A stretch of 64,000 nt of DNA, from contig NC_135384.1 in NCBI RefSeq assembly GCF_049243985.1, forward strand, positions 13,946,501 through 14,010,500, read 5' to 3'. The DNA comes from Paroedura picta. Taxonomy: Eukaryota; Chordata; Lepidosauria; Squamata; Gekkonidae. The position numbers and the translations under genes were made by a program. Numbering within the stretch: position 1 is the stretch's first letter; every line of letters begins with the position of its first letter. Of this stretch, positions 1 to 10,924 are shown piece after piece. Under the pieces are notes generated by a model that was not told the origin of the DNA, ran no database searches, and saw nothing but the letters and a program-made list of their open reading frames with translations.

Positions 1-1186
1 CCTTAATTGCTAACTATGTAGCTTTTATAGCCAGGTTCCTATTTTATATCTACAGTCACTACACAGTTTGAAATATATTTTGTCATATGCATAGCTAATT
101 AGACTGCACAATTTTTAATGAATGTTTGATCAGATTTAGCAGTTACTTTTATAGAATTTACACACATTAATTGTCAAATGTGGGGTTTTTTATTTGCATT
201 GGAATTTTGCTGGTCAAGTCAGATATTATTGCATGTAGCCATAGGCTATCACAATACAAAAGGAAAATTGAAAAGAATTACAAATCAATAATAAAACTGT
301 AAAATAAATTAATGAACAACACAGATTACAGTTACTAATCACAATAAAAACATGTCTAGGTTTCCTATAACCACCTCCCTATTTCTTGCCATCTCTGCAG
401 GACAAATTTGCCCCTTATTTTCTTAGCTGCAAGGGCAAATAATGACATTAATTCAAACAACTGAATTAATATCTGATAATATCTGGTCAGATTTATCATT
501 TAGCCCATCTAGTAGGACAGCAAGAATTTTGGCCCTAGGATCTGTATTCAGTGGACACATTAAAATGCAATGTGGGGGGATCCTCCACAATTAAGGCTCC
601 ACACACTGAGAAGCTTTGTTAATGTTTTATGGTATTGTCCACTCAATAGAGGCAGGTAGCCTTGCTGTAGGGAATGTTTTAGTGGGGTGCCAGTGGGGGA
701 CAGGGAGGTGGGTGGACAAGCACTGCATGAGTGACTGGGAGGCCTGGGGGATGACCTCAGGTCCAGGAGGTGACCTGGGGCCATTGGGAGGTGGGTAGGC
801 TTGCAGCCCTATGGCAGGTAGCAGCTGCGGGAGGCACCACCCCATGAGGCAGAGAAGTGGCTGTGTTCCTGGCTGGCCGAGCATCAGTGTGTGTCAGCTG
901 AAGAGGAAGAATACTGGCAGGTAGACAGATGGGAGAGCTGTGGCAGCTTCATCCCCACATGGGATCAGGAAGGCATGGAGAAGGGGCCGGCCAAGCCTTA
1001 AATAGTTTACCTAGGAATGTTTTATCCAGGAAGTATCTATTAGAAGACAGTTTATTTACCATGTTGAAACATCTGTTTATTCCCCTGACTGCTAAAAGAT
1101 TTTTTTGAAAAGAGATAGTTGATAAGAAGCAATTTTCCTAACAATCTCTCTCCAGATTACGTGTCATGTTCCTCAATGTTCCTCAC
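1..1186. other. V2R intron 4 (part), no gene seen
   Basis: I searched the minus strand for the 124-base cysteine-rich exon of V2R genes and found no match. The first 600 bases are AT-rich. A more GC-rich block at about 640-990 gives overlapping short frames on both strands, none resembling a known protein. Confidence 0.5.
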
Positions 1187-1414
1187 CTGGTTAAATCTGC
1201 CGTTCCACACTATAGCTTCATCCTTGATGACAATGACTTGATGCCCAGGAGTCTGAGGTTCAAGATATCCAACCTGGGTAGGGAGTGGGGTATTATTTGG
1301 CAAAATGGCCCAGTTCAAAATGTCATTTCCAGCATACAAATCTCCATTCCTATCGAAAGATATTTCTTCACCAGCACTGTTGTTAAATCGGACTTTTCTC
1401 AAGTGGGAATGTAG
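1187..1414 (-). CDS. V2R coding exon 4
   Basis: 228 bases, 76 codons, the standard length of V2R exon 4. The acceptor TTAG precedes CTACATTCCC and the donor is CAG/GTGAGG at 1187/1186. The product LHSHLRKVRFNNSAGEEISFDRNGD and AIVWNGRFNQ closes the ligand-binding domain before the cysteine-rich linker encoded by the next exon, which is not in the window. Confidence 0.9.
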
Positions 1415-4400
1415 CTAATTTGAAAGGGGAAAATGCAACACCGAGTTATGCTTCAGGACTGCAATAATATCAGGCAAGGTTTCTTGCTGAACTTTATTAA
1501 TTAAACTTAATTTGTTAATTTTTTTGAAATGAATCCTGTCCTAGATAAGATTACTTCTCTTACCCAGCTTGCTGCTACTTGATATAATCCCTAGTACCAC
1601 CACCCATGAACATGGGCAAACCACAGGCAGATCCTTCCCCCTTGTGGCCAAACCACAAGAAAGCCCTGCACGAGCAGGCCCCACTCCTGAGTAGTGAGCA
1701 ATGGACAGGTCCAGCTCCTCCAGACAATCTAGAATGCTGATAAAATAGGAGATGCCTTATTATAGGAGCCCTGTGGGTGTCAGTGTCTAATAGGGCACCA
1801 TCTGCCATGTATGGGAGGCACTGTGGCTCAGCAGGCCCCCAGCCTCTTATGGAGGCTCTTGACATTGGCAGCTCCTGGTACACTGACACAGCCTCTGCCC
1901 GAAAGTGTCTGATACCCAATAGCACAACCACAGGCCATAACAAAAAACAACATAACAAATTAACAACATGTAATGGTTGATCGAGAGAGAGTACTATAGA
2001 GTAATGGTATAGGCAGGTGGGAAGCAGGAAAGAGGCCATGCCCAGTGCACTTCATCTTATATAGAGCCAACTTGGTGTAGTGGTTAGGAGTGCGGACTTC
2101 TAATCTGGTGAGCCGGGTTTGATTCACCACTCCTCCTACATATGCAACCGGCTGGGTGACCTTGGGATCGCCACAGCACTGATAAAGCTGTTCTGACCAA
2201 GCAGTGATATCAGGGCTCCCTCAGCCTCACCTACCTCACAGGGTGTTTGTTGTGGGGAGAGACACCTTCGGGTAGAGATAAGTGGCATATAAGAACCAAC
2301 TTTTCTTCTTCTTCTTCTTCTTCTTCTTGATAGGGCTGGCCTCCCCGAAAACCATTGTCCAGTCTTCTGACTCCTGTGAGGCTTCTGACTTCATGGCCCA
2401 ATGAGCCCGGTCAGCTGCGGCCAGAACACCCTACTCTTCCCAGCCAGAATCCCCTGAGATGCAGTCTCCGACCACAGGTAAGTTTGGAGCCATGTATGCC
2501 AGGGTTTGAAACGGGGACCTTCTGAATGCCAAGTAAATTCTCTACTACTCTTAACCCTTCTCTCAGTAATGTAATATTTTTCAAGTACAGACAGTTACCT
2601 TCCACGCATGAATATCATGGAGATCCACTCTAGTTGTTTTTTTCTTTGCTGATTCCAGATTAAACATTTCATGCAAACTGTGTGCTATGGAATAAACGGC
2701 ATTGGAAATGCTGTAGCTATAGCTGGATGTGTTCATATCAAAGAGATCGCTAGTAAGTTCTTCCAGCCTCTCTTTCCCTGTACACGTATTCCAGGTTTCA
2801 TCCAATGTGTAATTGGGCCATGTGCATTTGAATACCTGGGACCAAAAGTGATTCAGATACAAACCAGTTCCATAATTATTGAGATTAATGGTTTTCAGGA
2901 AATGCTGGAACCCGGGAATCTCGCGTTTGTGTACCGCAAAAGAGAGAGCACCATGGAATACTGTCAAGTTCCAGGGCTTCTTAGCAAAATGAGAAGCAAA
3001 GTTCCATTTAGTTGTTGTGATCCATACCTTGCCGCTAATCTGGTTTTCTTGCAAAAGTACTTGCAGGTCAATTAAATGGTCCGTCTCTCCATGCACAAAC
3101 ACTATTTTGGAAGTCAGTGTTGAAAGTTTCCTGCCTAAGGAATTCATAGATTCCGGAATAAACGTTTGAAAGACAGGCCAAAGAAGCATCAACTCGATAC
3201 AAGAATGGCTTTTGCTAATTTCTTGGATAATTATTTGAAGAAATTCCCCACCGCTGTCGTTATCGGAAACGATTGTGCTGACCCATTTCCAACCAAAATG
3301 CACAAGTAAATGACTCATTCCATAGAACTGCAACAATTCACTTGGAACGGTTCGATAGAAGGACGGAAACTGAGATTTGTCACTCAGGATGGAGTCAAAT
3401 GAGCCATAACTAATCTGTGAAGAAAGAATGTGGTGATTTCCCATTAAAAATCTGAATTGTACCCATTTCTAACATTCTGTATTTATGCACTGGTTTATAT
3501 TAGGCTGCCAGGTTCAGTTGAAAACGGTACAAATCTGGAGGCCATTTTAGTTGTTCGTATATCATTAAAGAAGAGATAAGATAAACTTTATTTTGATTCA
3601 TTGTTAAATGGTTGAACTGTAATTATAGCCTAGGGTAGGTTTTTTCTTCTGCTGTCAGGTTCATCTGACCAGCTGGCACAGGATGGCAATCTGCTTACCA
3701 TGATGGGGGAGGGGAGAAACTGGAAACAAATGTGATATGCCTACAGCACCCAAGAGTGGTCAAAACCTCTATCATAGAATTAGCTTCTTACCACCGAGTT
3801 TTCCTAAAAATCTAAGGATCCCCCCCCCCCCATTCAATGTCATTGACATGCTTACCTTACTTCTTGGTGATGTGGACACATTGTGTTTATTTCTGGCTTC
3901 TTGCCTCTTTGGGAGGAATCCCCACGTGGCAAAGAGGACACCTGAAACAGTGAACCCCTGGCCACTAAAAGGGAGCCTGGCAACTCTTTTTTCATATTGT
4001 CCTTCTTATATTTACATCAGACCCATTTATTACATTATATGTCATCTTCTTCAAAACAAAAGGCCTTCTAAATTTCTGAGATCACTAAATATACCCAATG
4101 AGACACGACTTTAACCTCTGAGTCATTACACAATTACAGCTAATCTGTATATAACAACAAACAGATATATAACAAACCCTTTTTATACTGAGAGCTTGTG
4201 CATCCAATGTATTATACTGTATAATCATACTGTATAATTATACAGTATAATCATGGACACCTCAGAAACAAAGAGTTTCCCGGTACAAAGAGTTTCAGCT
4301 TTGGAACACTTTCTCCCTAACTTGCCTTGCTTACTTTTAAATACCATGCCAAAACCTCTCTTTTTACCTAGCTCTTTCATTAAGGGTTTTGTCTCTTAAA

Positions 4401-7400
4401 CTTTTAATGGTATACTTCTTTCATGATATTTTTATCATCCGCATTTTAGGTTGCTCAATGTGTATTTCATGCTTCTATGTCTTGGCTTGTATTTAGTGAC
4501 TTTTTAATGGTCCTAATCATAAGCCACTTTCAGATATTTGCTGGAAAGATGGAATAAAAATTCTAAATAAATGTCTTCTTTATTTCCCCACTAAGTGGCT
4601 CTTCCACTGGCTGCAACAACTTCTCCAATGCTATAAATCAGCATCAGATCAAAATAACTTGTATTTGGATCATGTGTCCAAAGCAGCTTGTCAGAATTAA
4701 TTCATTCCTATATTGAGTTAGTATACCATTCATTACCTGTGGGATCTTGTATATCCCTAGGAAATTTGCAGTACTGATGGATAAATCAGATCGAAGACTT
4801 CCAATTACAGCCATAAGTGGTCTTTTCCTGCAGTTGTAGTTTGGGGTCACTGCATGTTGGCTGGATGTCAAAATTATTGAGTTCAAATAAATGTTCTTTG
4901 CCAATAAAAAATCTTGAGTAAGGTGGATGCCAAGGGTGAAGTTAGGCAAGAGTGTAGGATCCCTATTGATCTCCATTACTGTAAACAAGAATGCCAGGAT
5001 GAACTGGAATGATTTGGGGAATGCCCTGAAATGAGGGAAAAACAGTAGTAATGCAATTGTACAATGACTATAATAAAGAGGCATAGTTTGTTTCAGTAAG
5101 GTTTGCACATAAGTACCCATCATGGCTTAGCTGTATTAGCAGCTGAAAGGCATTGCCACATAGCTCACCTGAGAAACATCTCTATGATGATAATTTTGAG
5201 ATGATCCCCTTGCCAGTGCAAGTCATCACTTGATAAACGAAGCAAGCATTGCAAATCAGCTTCTGAATTTAAGTAGCCAAATTCGGATTAAGGAAGGTAA
5301 CAGAAGCAGCCATAACAATTCCAAGCAAACTGATCTATGATTGGCAAAATGGATCAAGGCGAAGGTACTAGGTGGACAGTGTAGAACAATTAAGCAAGTT
5401 TATACACACATAACTTGTAACTTGTATGTGGAGTTCATCATGAGAAAGGCGGGATTAGAGGAGTCACAAATTGGGATCAAGATTGCAGGGAGAAATATCA
5501 AGAAACTCAGATATGCAGATGATACCACTCTAATGGCAGAAAATGAAGAGGAACTAAAGAGCCTGTTGATGCGGGTGATGGAGGAGAGTGCAAAGGTTGG
5601 CTTGAAACTCAACATCAAGAAAAGGAAGTTCATGGCATCCGGCCCTCTCAATTCCTGGCAAATAGATGGGGAAGAAATGGAGATAGAGACAGATTTTATT
5701 TTCCTGGGCTCCAAGATCACTGCAGATGGGGACTGCAGCAAAGAAATTAAAAGACACTTGCTCCTGGGGAGGAAAGCTATGGCAAATCTAGACAGCATCC
5801 TAAAAAGCAGAGACATCACCCTGCCAACAAAAGTGCGTCTAGTCAAAGCTATTCCGAGTTGCAATGTATGGCTGCGAAAGTTGGTCCATAAGGAAGGCCA
5901 AGTGTCAAAGAATCGAGGCTTTTGAACTCTGGTGCTGGAGAAGACTCCTGCGAGTCCCTTGGATTGCAAGGCGAACAAACTGGTCAGTCCTAGAGGAGAT
6001 CAGCCCTGACTGCTCCTTAGAAGGCCAGATCCTGAAGATGAAACTCAAATACTTTGGCCACCTCATGAGAAGGAAGGACTCCCTGAAGAAGAGCCTAATG
6101 CTGGGAGCGATCGAGGGCAAAAGAAGAAGGGGACAACAGAGGATGAGGTGGATGGATGGAGTCACTGAAGCAGTCAGTGCAAGCTTAAATGGACTCCGGG
6201 AAATGGTAGAGGACAGGAAGGCCTGGAGGATCATTGTCCATGGGGTCGCGATGGGTCGGACACGACATACACACATAATGATCAAGGCCACTGTACTGGA
6301 TTATGGCAGACTGAGAATTTTTTTTTTCCTATTAATTCACCCAATACAAAGAGTATAGGTTTTTTTTTTAATTGTCCTGGTGGTTTGAAGTCTTAACAAC
6401 ATCAGAGGTAGCTGCTTGTATTTTGAAAAAGGAACAGATTTTGGAATAAAATACAAAACACAGTTCTGAAGGATGGCACTTGTTCGTGGTTTGTCCCTGA
6501 CTATTCAGATTCGGAAGACCTTTATTGGCATACAAACCTGATTCTCATTAAAGTTCCAAACCCTGTTGTGGCATCATCAGCATGTTCTGAAAGAGCTGCA
6601 TATTGAAAAGGATAGATTTGATTGTTTTTACTATCATCACTGCCATACTATACAGGGTGATATACATGACCCAGGAGGTCTTGTCCAACTCTATGATTCT
6701 ATGATTCCATGATTCTATGGTATTTCTTCTTCAGTGGCTTCTTCAGTGGTGAAGAAGCCACTTGTCCGAGACATAGAGTATAATCTCAAAGAATCCTGTC
6801 CACACAGAAGTTAGGGACCCCCAAATTCATTGGAGATTATTGTCCATTTTCTGTGTATACTTTACAGCTGAACAAGAATCTGAATTTCCCTGATCCAAAA
6901 CCCTCGGCTGCTTTTTGATGAGTTGGCTAAATATCACACAAAAATTAAAATACAACGCAATGGAATGTTTTAATAAAATATTTAAAATATGCTTATAAAC
7001 ACAGCCCAACAGCATAAAAATGCCATTTTGACAAAGGCTAAATCCTGCTCCAACAAATTCTATCCACATATTTAAACTTGCACACACACACACATACACA
7101 CAGGTAATAGACAGGTTAGAAAACAACATTTTGGTGTTACGCTTAAAATTAGCAAAGTTAGGCATCTGATGACTTCGCACGAGAAGATGTGTTATACAAA
7201 CTACTGATGTTGGGGCCACACAGAGAAGAGTCAGTATGGGAGATCTTAATTATTGACCAAGAACACATGGGAGAAAGCAATGCTTTATAGGTAACATATT
7301 AATTGTGATAACCTGGAATTTCATTCATTAGTCTAGAATTCCTGGCTGAACAGTGCTTACCAAGCCTCAAATAAATAAGAAGGAGGCTGTTCAAAGCTGT

Positions 7401-7599
7401 TATTCTGGCTAATTTTCCCATAGAAATTAGACATGATACCACCAACGATAAAATCACCATCTTCAGAGTACCCATTGTACTGGAATCTTTTAGAATCACA
7501 ATTTCCACAAGAAACTTTGCTGACACGATGAGATACCATCAGTATTATTAATGGCTTCATGAAGAGCATTTTGCAAAAAAAAAAAATGTATGGTTTCAT
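1187..7599 (-). CDS. Vomeronasal type-2 receptor (V2R), 5' part of gene, exons 1-4
   Basis: Class C GPCR of vomeronasal neurons, expected to bind peptide or protein pheromones through a large extracellular Venus-flytrap domain. Coding exons join 7599-7361, 5025-4737, 3414-2599 and 1414-1187, totalling 1572 bases or 524 codons with no stop. Exon 1 ends after two bases of a codon and exon 2 supplies the third; the other two junctions fall between codons. All donors are GT and all acceptors AG. The product has a short signal peptide, then the ligand-binding lobes with V2R landmarks (GGIMSNFY, MAVIGSL, GIYKIPQ, QISYGSF, FPSFYRTVPSE, HFGWKWV, SNAVYSIAHSLHEM, NSAGEEISFD). The cysteine-rich exon and the 7-helix exon were not found left of 1187 and should lie outside. 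The visible part looks functional, but whether the whole gene is intact cannot be judged. Confidence 0.9.
1415..2598. other. V2R intron 3
   Basis: Holds a GC-richer block (about 1590-1930) with an open frame on the minus strand but no recognisable protein, then a tRNA-derived SINE at 2064-2328. The rest is plain intronic sequence. Confidence 0.5.
2064..2328 (+). repeat. tRNA-derived SINE with CTT tail (family A)
   Basis: The head has a pol III A box (TTGGTGTAGTGGTTAGGAGT), an anticodon-loop-like GGACTTCTAATCTGG resembling tRNA-Arg(UCU), and a B box (GGGTTTGATTC). A conserved body follows (GGTGTTTGTTGTGGGGAGAG, CATATAAGAACCAACT), then a (CTT)n tail. Part of the body before the tail is deleted compared with the copy at 24426. 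The formal family name was not looked up. Confidence 0.85.
2599..3414 (-). CDS. V2R coding exon 3 (main ligand-binding exon)
   Basis: 816 bases, 272 codons, no stop; the usual size for the large V2R exon 3. It begins after TCACAG with ISYGSFDSILSDKSQFPSFYRTVP and ends DIHAWK before GTAACT. HFGWKWVSTIVSDNDSGGEF and ICTGKE-like CTGKERLEELTSDLFDM are strong family signatures. A shorter reading frame on the opposite strand over the same bases is only its shadow. Confidence 0.93.
3415..4736. other. V2R intron 2
   Basis: No gene or clear transposon. It has a run of C at 3819-3831, a microsatellite-like AT-rich block near 4140-4250, and a 22-base perfect palindrome at 4227-4248. Confidence 0.5.
4737..5025 (-). 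CDS. V2R coding exon 2
   Basis: 289 bases: one base completing the codon split from exon 1, then 96 codons. A pyrimidine-rich acceptor (TTTCCCTCATTTCAG) ends at 5026. The product carries FILAFLFTVMEINRDPTLLPNFTLGIHL and NYNCRKRPLMAVIG, then ends GIYKIPQ; the donor is CAG/GTAATG at 4737/4736. This is the first part of the ligand-binding domain. It is open throughout. Confidence 0.88.
5400..6285 (+). mobile_element. BovB (RTE clade) LINE, 5'-truncated 3' end
   Basis: Encodes the C-terminal half of the BovB reverse transcriptase: GIKIAGRNIKKLRYADDTTLMAE carries the YADD catalytic box. Then come KVGLKLNIKK, FIFLGSKITADGDCSKEIKR, LDSILKSRDITLPTKVRLVKA, and in another frame MYGCESWSIRKA, FELWCWRRLLRVPW, YFGHLMRRKDSL and WRIIVHGVAMGRTR. 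The change of frame lies around 5850-5870, so the copy is dead. The 3' end (GGGTCGCGATGGGTCGGACA) resembles the tail of the Sauria SINEs in this window, which are mobilised by BovB. Confidence 0.93.
6650..6720 (+). mobile_element. CR1 LINE 3' terminus
   Basis: Short remnant ending in the CR1 terminal octamer repeats (ATTCTATG units) in sense orientation, preceded by GGTCTTGTCCAACTC as in other squamate CR1 tails. Confidence 0.75.
7361..7599 (-). CDS. V2R coding exon 1 (signal peptide and mature N terminus)
   Basis: 79 codons plus two bases. The first ATG (7599) gives MKPYIFFFCK; a second in-frame ATG ten codons on (7569) gives MLFMKPLIILMVS, which looks more like a V2R signal peptide and may be the real start. 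The mature part contains SEDGDFIVGGIMSNF and EQPPSYLFEA, the usual exon-1 motifs of the family. The donor reads GCTTG/GTAAG at 7361/7360. Codon phase 2 at the end fits exon 2 exactly. Confidence 0.82.
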
Positions 7600-8754
7600 T
7601 CACTAATCAAAAACGCAGAGTTCGACTCCATTCCTGGGGTGGGAGGGAGATGTGATAGCATATCAGAGAGGCAGGATAGCTGTAATGGAACTTCTGTAGT
7701 TTCAGGAACCAGACAACAAGTTCCATTGAGCAGAAACAGGAATATCAGAATTGCACAACTTCTTGAATATTGTGGTATTTTCTCTTTCATGAAAAGAGAA
7801 CTGTGATTCAAATAGCGACCATAAATCTCCCCAAGGTTTGTTAAAATGATTATATAATCCATTAAAAGAATTTCTCGGGTTCATGAGCATGCGTAAACGA
7901 AAAAAATTCAAGAAATGAAAGAGAGGACTGTATTTTACAGAGATACAGTCTGATGGATAGAATGACAGACTCTGGCAAAGTCAGTCCATAAAATGGTTGC
8001 AAATATTTTTGAATCGTATAAAAATACTGTGTATTTATTCGTTTTCTTAAATAATCCTTCCACACTCTCAGCACCTCACTGATTATAGCAATCCCAGTAA
8101 TTATTATTCACGCAATGACTGCTTGCAAGAAATATATAATTCTCAGATCAATATTATTTCAGGTCCCAGTCCTCACAGCGAAAAAGTTTTGTGGTATCTG
8201 ACCAACACACTCTTCTGGTCAATAAAATTCTCTTGAGGCAGAAGAAGGGGGAAAGTGTGTAGCCAAATGGTAGGCTCAATTCTTCTACTAACAACAGCCT
8301 CCATTACATGTGATTTGGTTTATGAAGGTCCTTTGATCCTCAAAAAGACTTTTTGGTGGCTCAAAGGCATACCTCCTCTCTCTACTCCTACAGAAGAGTT
8401 TATTGGATGCAGCCCTCAGTTCAAGTTCAAAAGTCGAAGCTCAAAAATTTATTTTGATACAAAGCTAGTTCTAGAGAGTCAACAGTCATCAATGTGTGCA
8501 CACATGATGATGATGATGATGATGATGTTATCCATTCAGTCCTGTTCGACCCTTGGCACCATGTGCCCCTGAAGCAGTAGGACTTCAAGGGGGTGCGCAC
8601 AAATGTACCCATATAAATAAAATAAAATAATTATTATTAATTATACAGAAGGGAGACATAAGAACAAGTAAAATAAGATTGCCAATGCAAATTAGTAAGA
8701 AGTTGAAATAGACCCATTAGTTCATGCTGAATTAGAAAACTAAATGTATTAGAG

Positions 8755-8830
8755 CAGGGGTAGTCAACCTGTGTTCATTGACTACAATGGGCTCATGGGA
8801 ATTGTAGTCCTCAAAAGTTTCAAGAGGTTT
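8755..8830. mobile_element. hAT-type MITE, partial
   Basis: Starts CAGGGGTAGTCAACCTGTG, a common squamate hAT terminal inverted repeat. The internal TTGACTACAATGGGCTCATG and GGGAATTGTAGTCCT are typical of a self-complementary MITE. The second end is missing or diverged. Confidence 0.65.
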
Positions 8831-9119
8831 GGACTAGGCGGTCAAATTCTAGGGGCCTCCTAAGTGTGTGTCCCCATTGTATTCAACGATGGGAAAATAG
8901 ATTCTCTTGTTTGGTCTTTCTCCATTAGATTTAATGGGGACAGATTGGGGACACCCTTTCTGGAAATCTGATTCAAAGAATGCTACTAAACTCTTTACTT
9001 AACTTTACCCTCCACCAATAAGAGTAGAACTAATCCCCCTTTAAGGCTTAACCTTTTTATGTTTTCAAGAAGTCAAATAGATTTGTGGAGGCCTTGTTTC
9101 CATTTTGGACTTACAGGGA

Positions 9120-9127
<8 letters not shown>

Positions 9128-9173
<46 letters not shown>

Positions 9174-9222
9174 AATATATATTGAATATATATATATTGA
9201 AATATATATATATATATATTGA
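9128..9222. repeat. (TA)n microsatellite with TTGAA interruptions
   Basis: Long alternating TA tract broken by TTGAATATA units. The plus-strand frame across it (Ile/Tyr repeats) is not a gene. Confidence 0.9.
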
Positions 9223-10924
9223 ATCACTGTACATCCACTAGCACTGTTTTAAAAATTATCCAGAATGTTAATGTCCCAACCAGGGAATATTTGTCTTGTT
9301 ATTTTAACACCAGGCTCTCTCAAGTGGTTCACTCACTTCATTAAAGAAGAGTCATTGAACAATTGTGGATTGCATTTCCCCAATGATATGGAATGCATAT
9401 ATTCACTTAAAGGCAGATTTTGCTGCAATAGCTAAACTTCACAACTCTCTTGCAGGTTATACAGGTTATTCTTTCATATTTTGAACTGATTGTGATTTCT
9501 CATCTTTTCTTTTGTTGTTATTTTAGTCCGGACAAGCGCTTTTAAAGAAAAGGCTTACACTCACAGATATAAGACTGCAAAGATATAAGACTAGGAAAGA
9601 TAAAAATACTGTGGTATTAAGGGACTTTAATGTGAGATTGTACTCTTGGTGGTATACCAAGCTGAAGTTCTTCATTGTGAACGATAGAAAAGCTCTGATT
9701 TGTGACAATAAGGCTAACAAGGAAGACACCAGGTTATACCCCATTGCCAGGATCTATCTTGTCATTTCTACAAATTTCATGCAGAAAACATTGAGAGTTA
9801 TTTGAGTTTACAGTAGGTTGGTTTGTTACAGTTGTACCCTGCCCTTCTCCTTCAAGGATTTCTCAGCAATCCTGTGAGTTAGATTAGACTGAGAAAGGCA
9901 GAGAAAAGGAAAGAGACGATGGAAGAGACAGATGTGTGCAGTTTGCAACAGGTTTCAAGGCTGTTAGACTATCAATTTTATCCAGGTTCTCCTGACTAAA
10001 GATACCAAGTTTGGAAACACTGCGGTGAAATTTATTTGGTCCAAAGGAAACTTTTCTGATGTTCTTGTGAAATGTTCTCAGACATTTTACAGCTATAGGA
10101 ATCCCACAATAAATTTCATTTCTCAAATTCTAAAAAAAAAGTGAAAGGGAAGGTAAGGTAAGAAGCCAAGCAGCTGTAGGCACCTGCCATTCAGATTCCC
10201 CACAATTAAAAAAAATGCTTCTGGGTTATTGCTTCCCCAATGAAACTGTTGCAAGGAATTTTCATAGACTCTGAATGAAATTAAAGGGGTTGATAGTAAT
10301 AAAGTAATGCCATAAGATATTGGCAAAAATGTTGAAATTTCTCAGCAGTACTATATAGTGTATATTAAATTGGAAAAGGCACCCATGTATCTGGATTGGT
10401 ATTATCATTACTGTGCCCCCAGGCAAGAAATCATGAATGAAGCCTCAAGGCTATCTGATACCCATTCTGGCATAACCAGATTCACTCATGCAATTCCTAC
10501 CATCAGCTGTTGGCTTCAGGACCTCTGGTCATTGGTGAGCACATTGCTGGTATGTGAATTTTGACAAATGCTCAGTGATTCTAATTCAAGATGCTGGGTC
10601 TCTTCTCTGTATCTCGACCAATTAGTGATAACTATGACTGTTCAGTGTAAGATGCTTTTTCATACAAGGGTTTAAGGTATAGATTTCCATGTTGCAATCA
10701 AAATAAAGCCATTGACTGATGGTTATGATTTGTTAAGAACTGGTCACTTCCCCAAAGCCAGTCCTTTGGAACAAACTAACAATTGAATTATTTGGATTTA
10801 TGTATTTTGTGTCCTCTGCACAACATCTTACCCGTATGTATTTTTCATTCTTCCTTATTATAGAAATCATGACATTCTAAGATTCTTGAGTATATATAAT
10901 ATTACTGTTGCTATTTTAGCCACA

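Larger units (their letters stand above)
5026..7360. other. V2R intron 1
   Basis: Contains a BovB LINE fragment (about 5400-6285), a CR1 LINE tail (about 6650-6720) and a short (CA)n run near 7080-7103. No further exon is needed here because exons 1 and 2 match in phase. Confidence 0.6.
7600..10924. other. Intergenic region between the V2R and the first odorant receptor
   Basis: The V2R is transcribed leftward and the odorant receptor rightward, so this 3.3 kb should hold the V2R promoter and the 5' non-coding exon and promoter of the odorant receptor. I saw no certain regulatory site. It contains an (ATG)n run at 8505-8527, a hAT-like MITE end at 8755, and a long (TA)n tract at 9128-9222. 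Minus-strand frames at 7596-8074 resemble nothing known. Confidence 0.5.

Noticed and set aside
1575-2039. Minus-strand open frame of 154 codons
   Set aside because: No family resemblance, no splice or promoter support, and a GC-richer repeat-like block inside a V2R intron.
2671-3075. Plus-strand open frame of 134 codons
   Set aside because: Shadow of V2R exon 3 on the other strand.
5341-6358. Two long plus-strand frames that could be taken for a host gene
   Set aside because: They encode BovB reverse transcriptase and lie in two frames of a truncated LINE.
7596-8074. Three minus-strand frames upstream of V2R exon 1, considered as further V2R exons
   Set aside because: No V2R motif; exon 1 already supplies the start and signal peptide.
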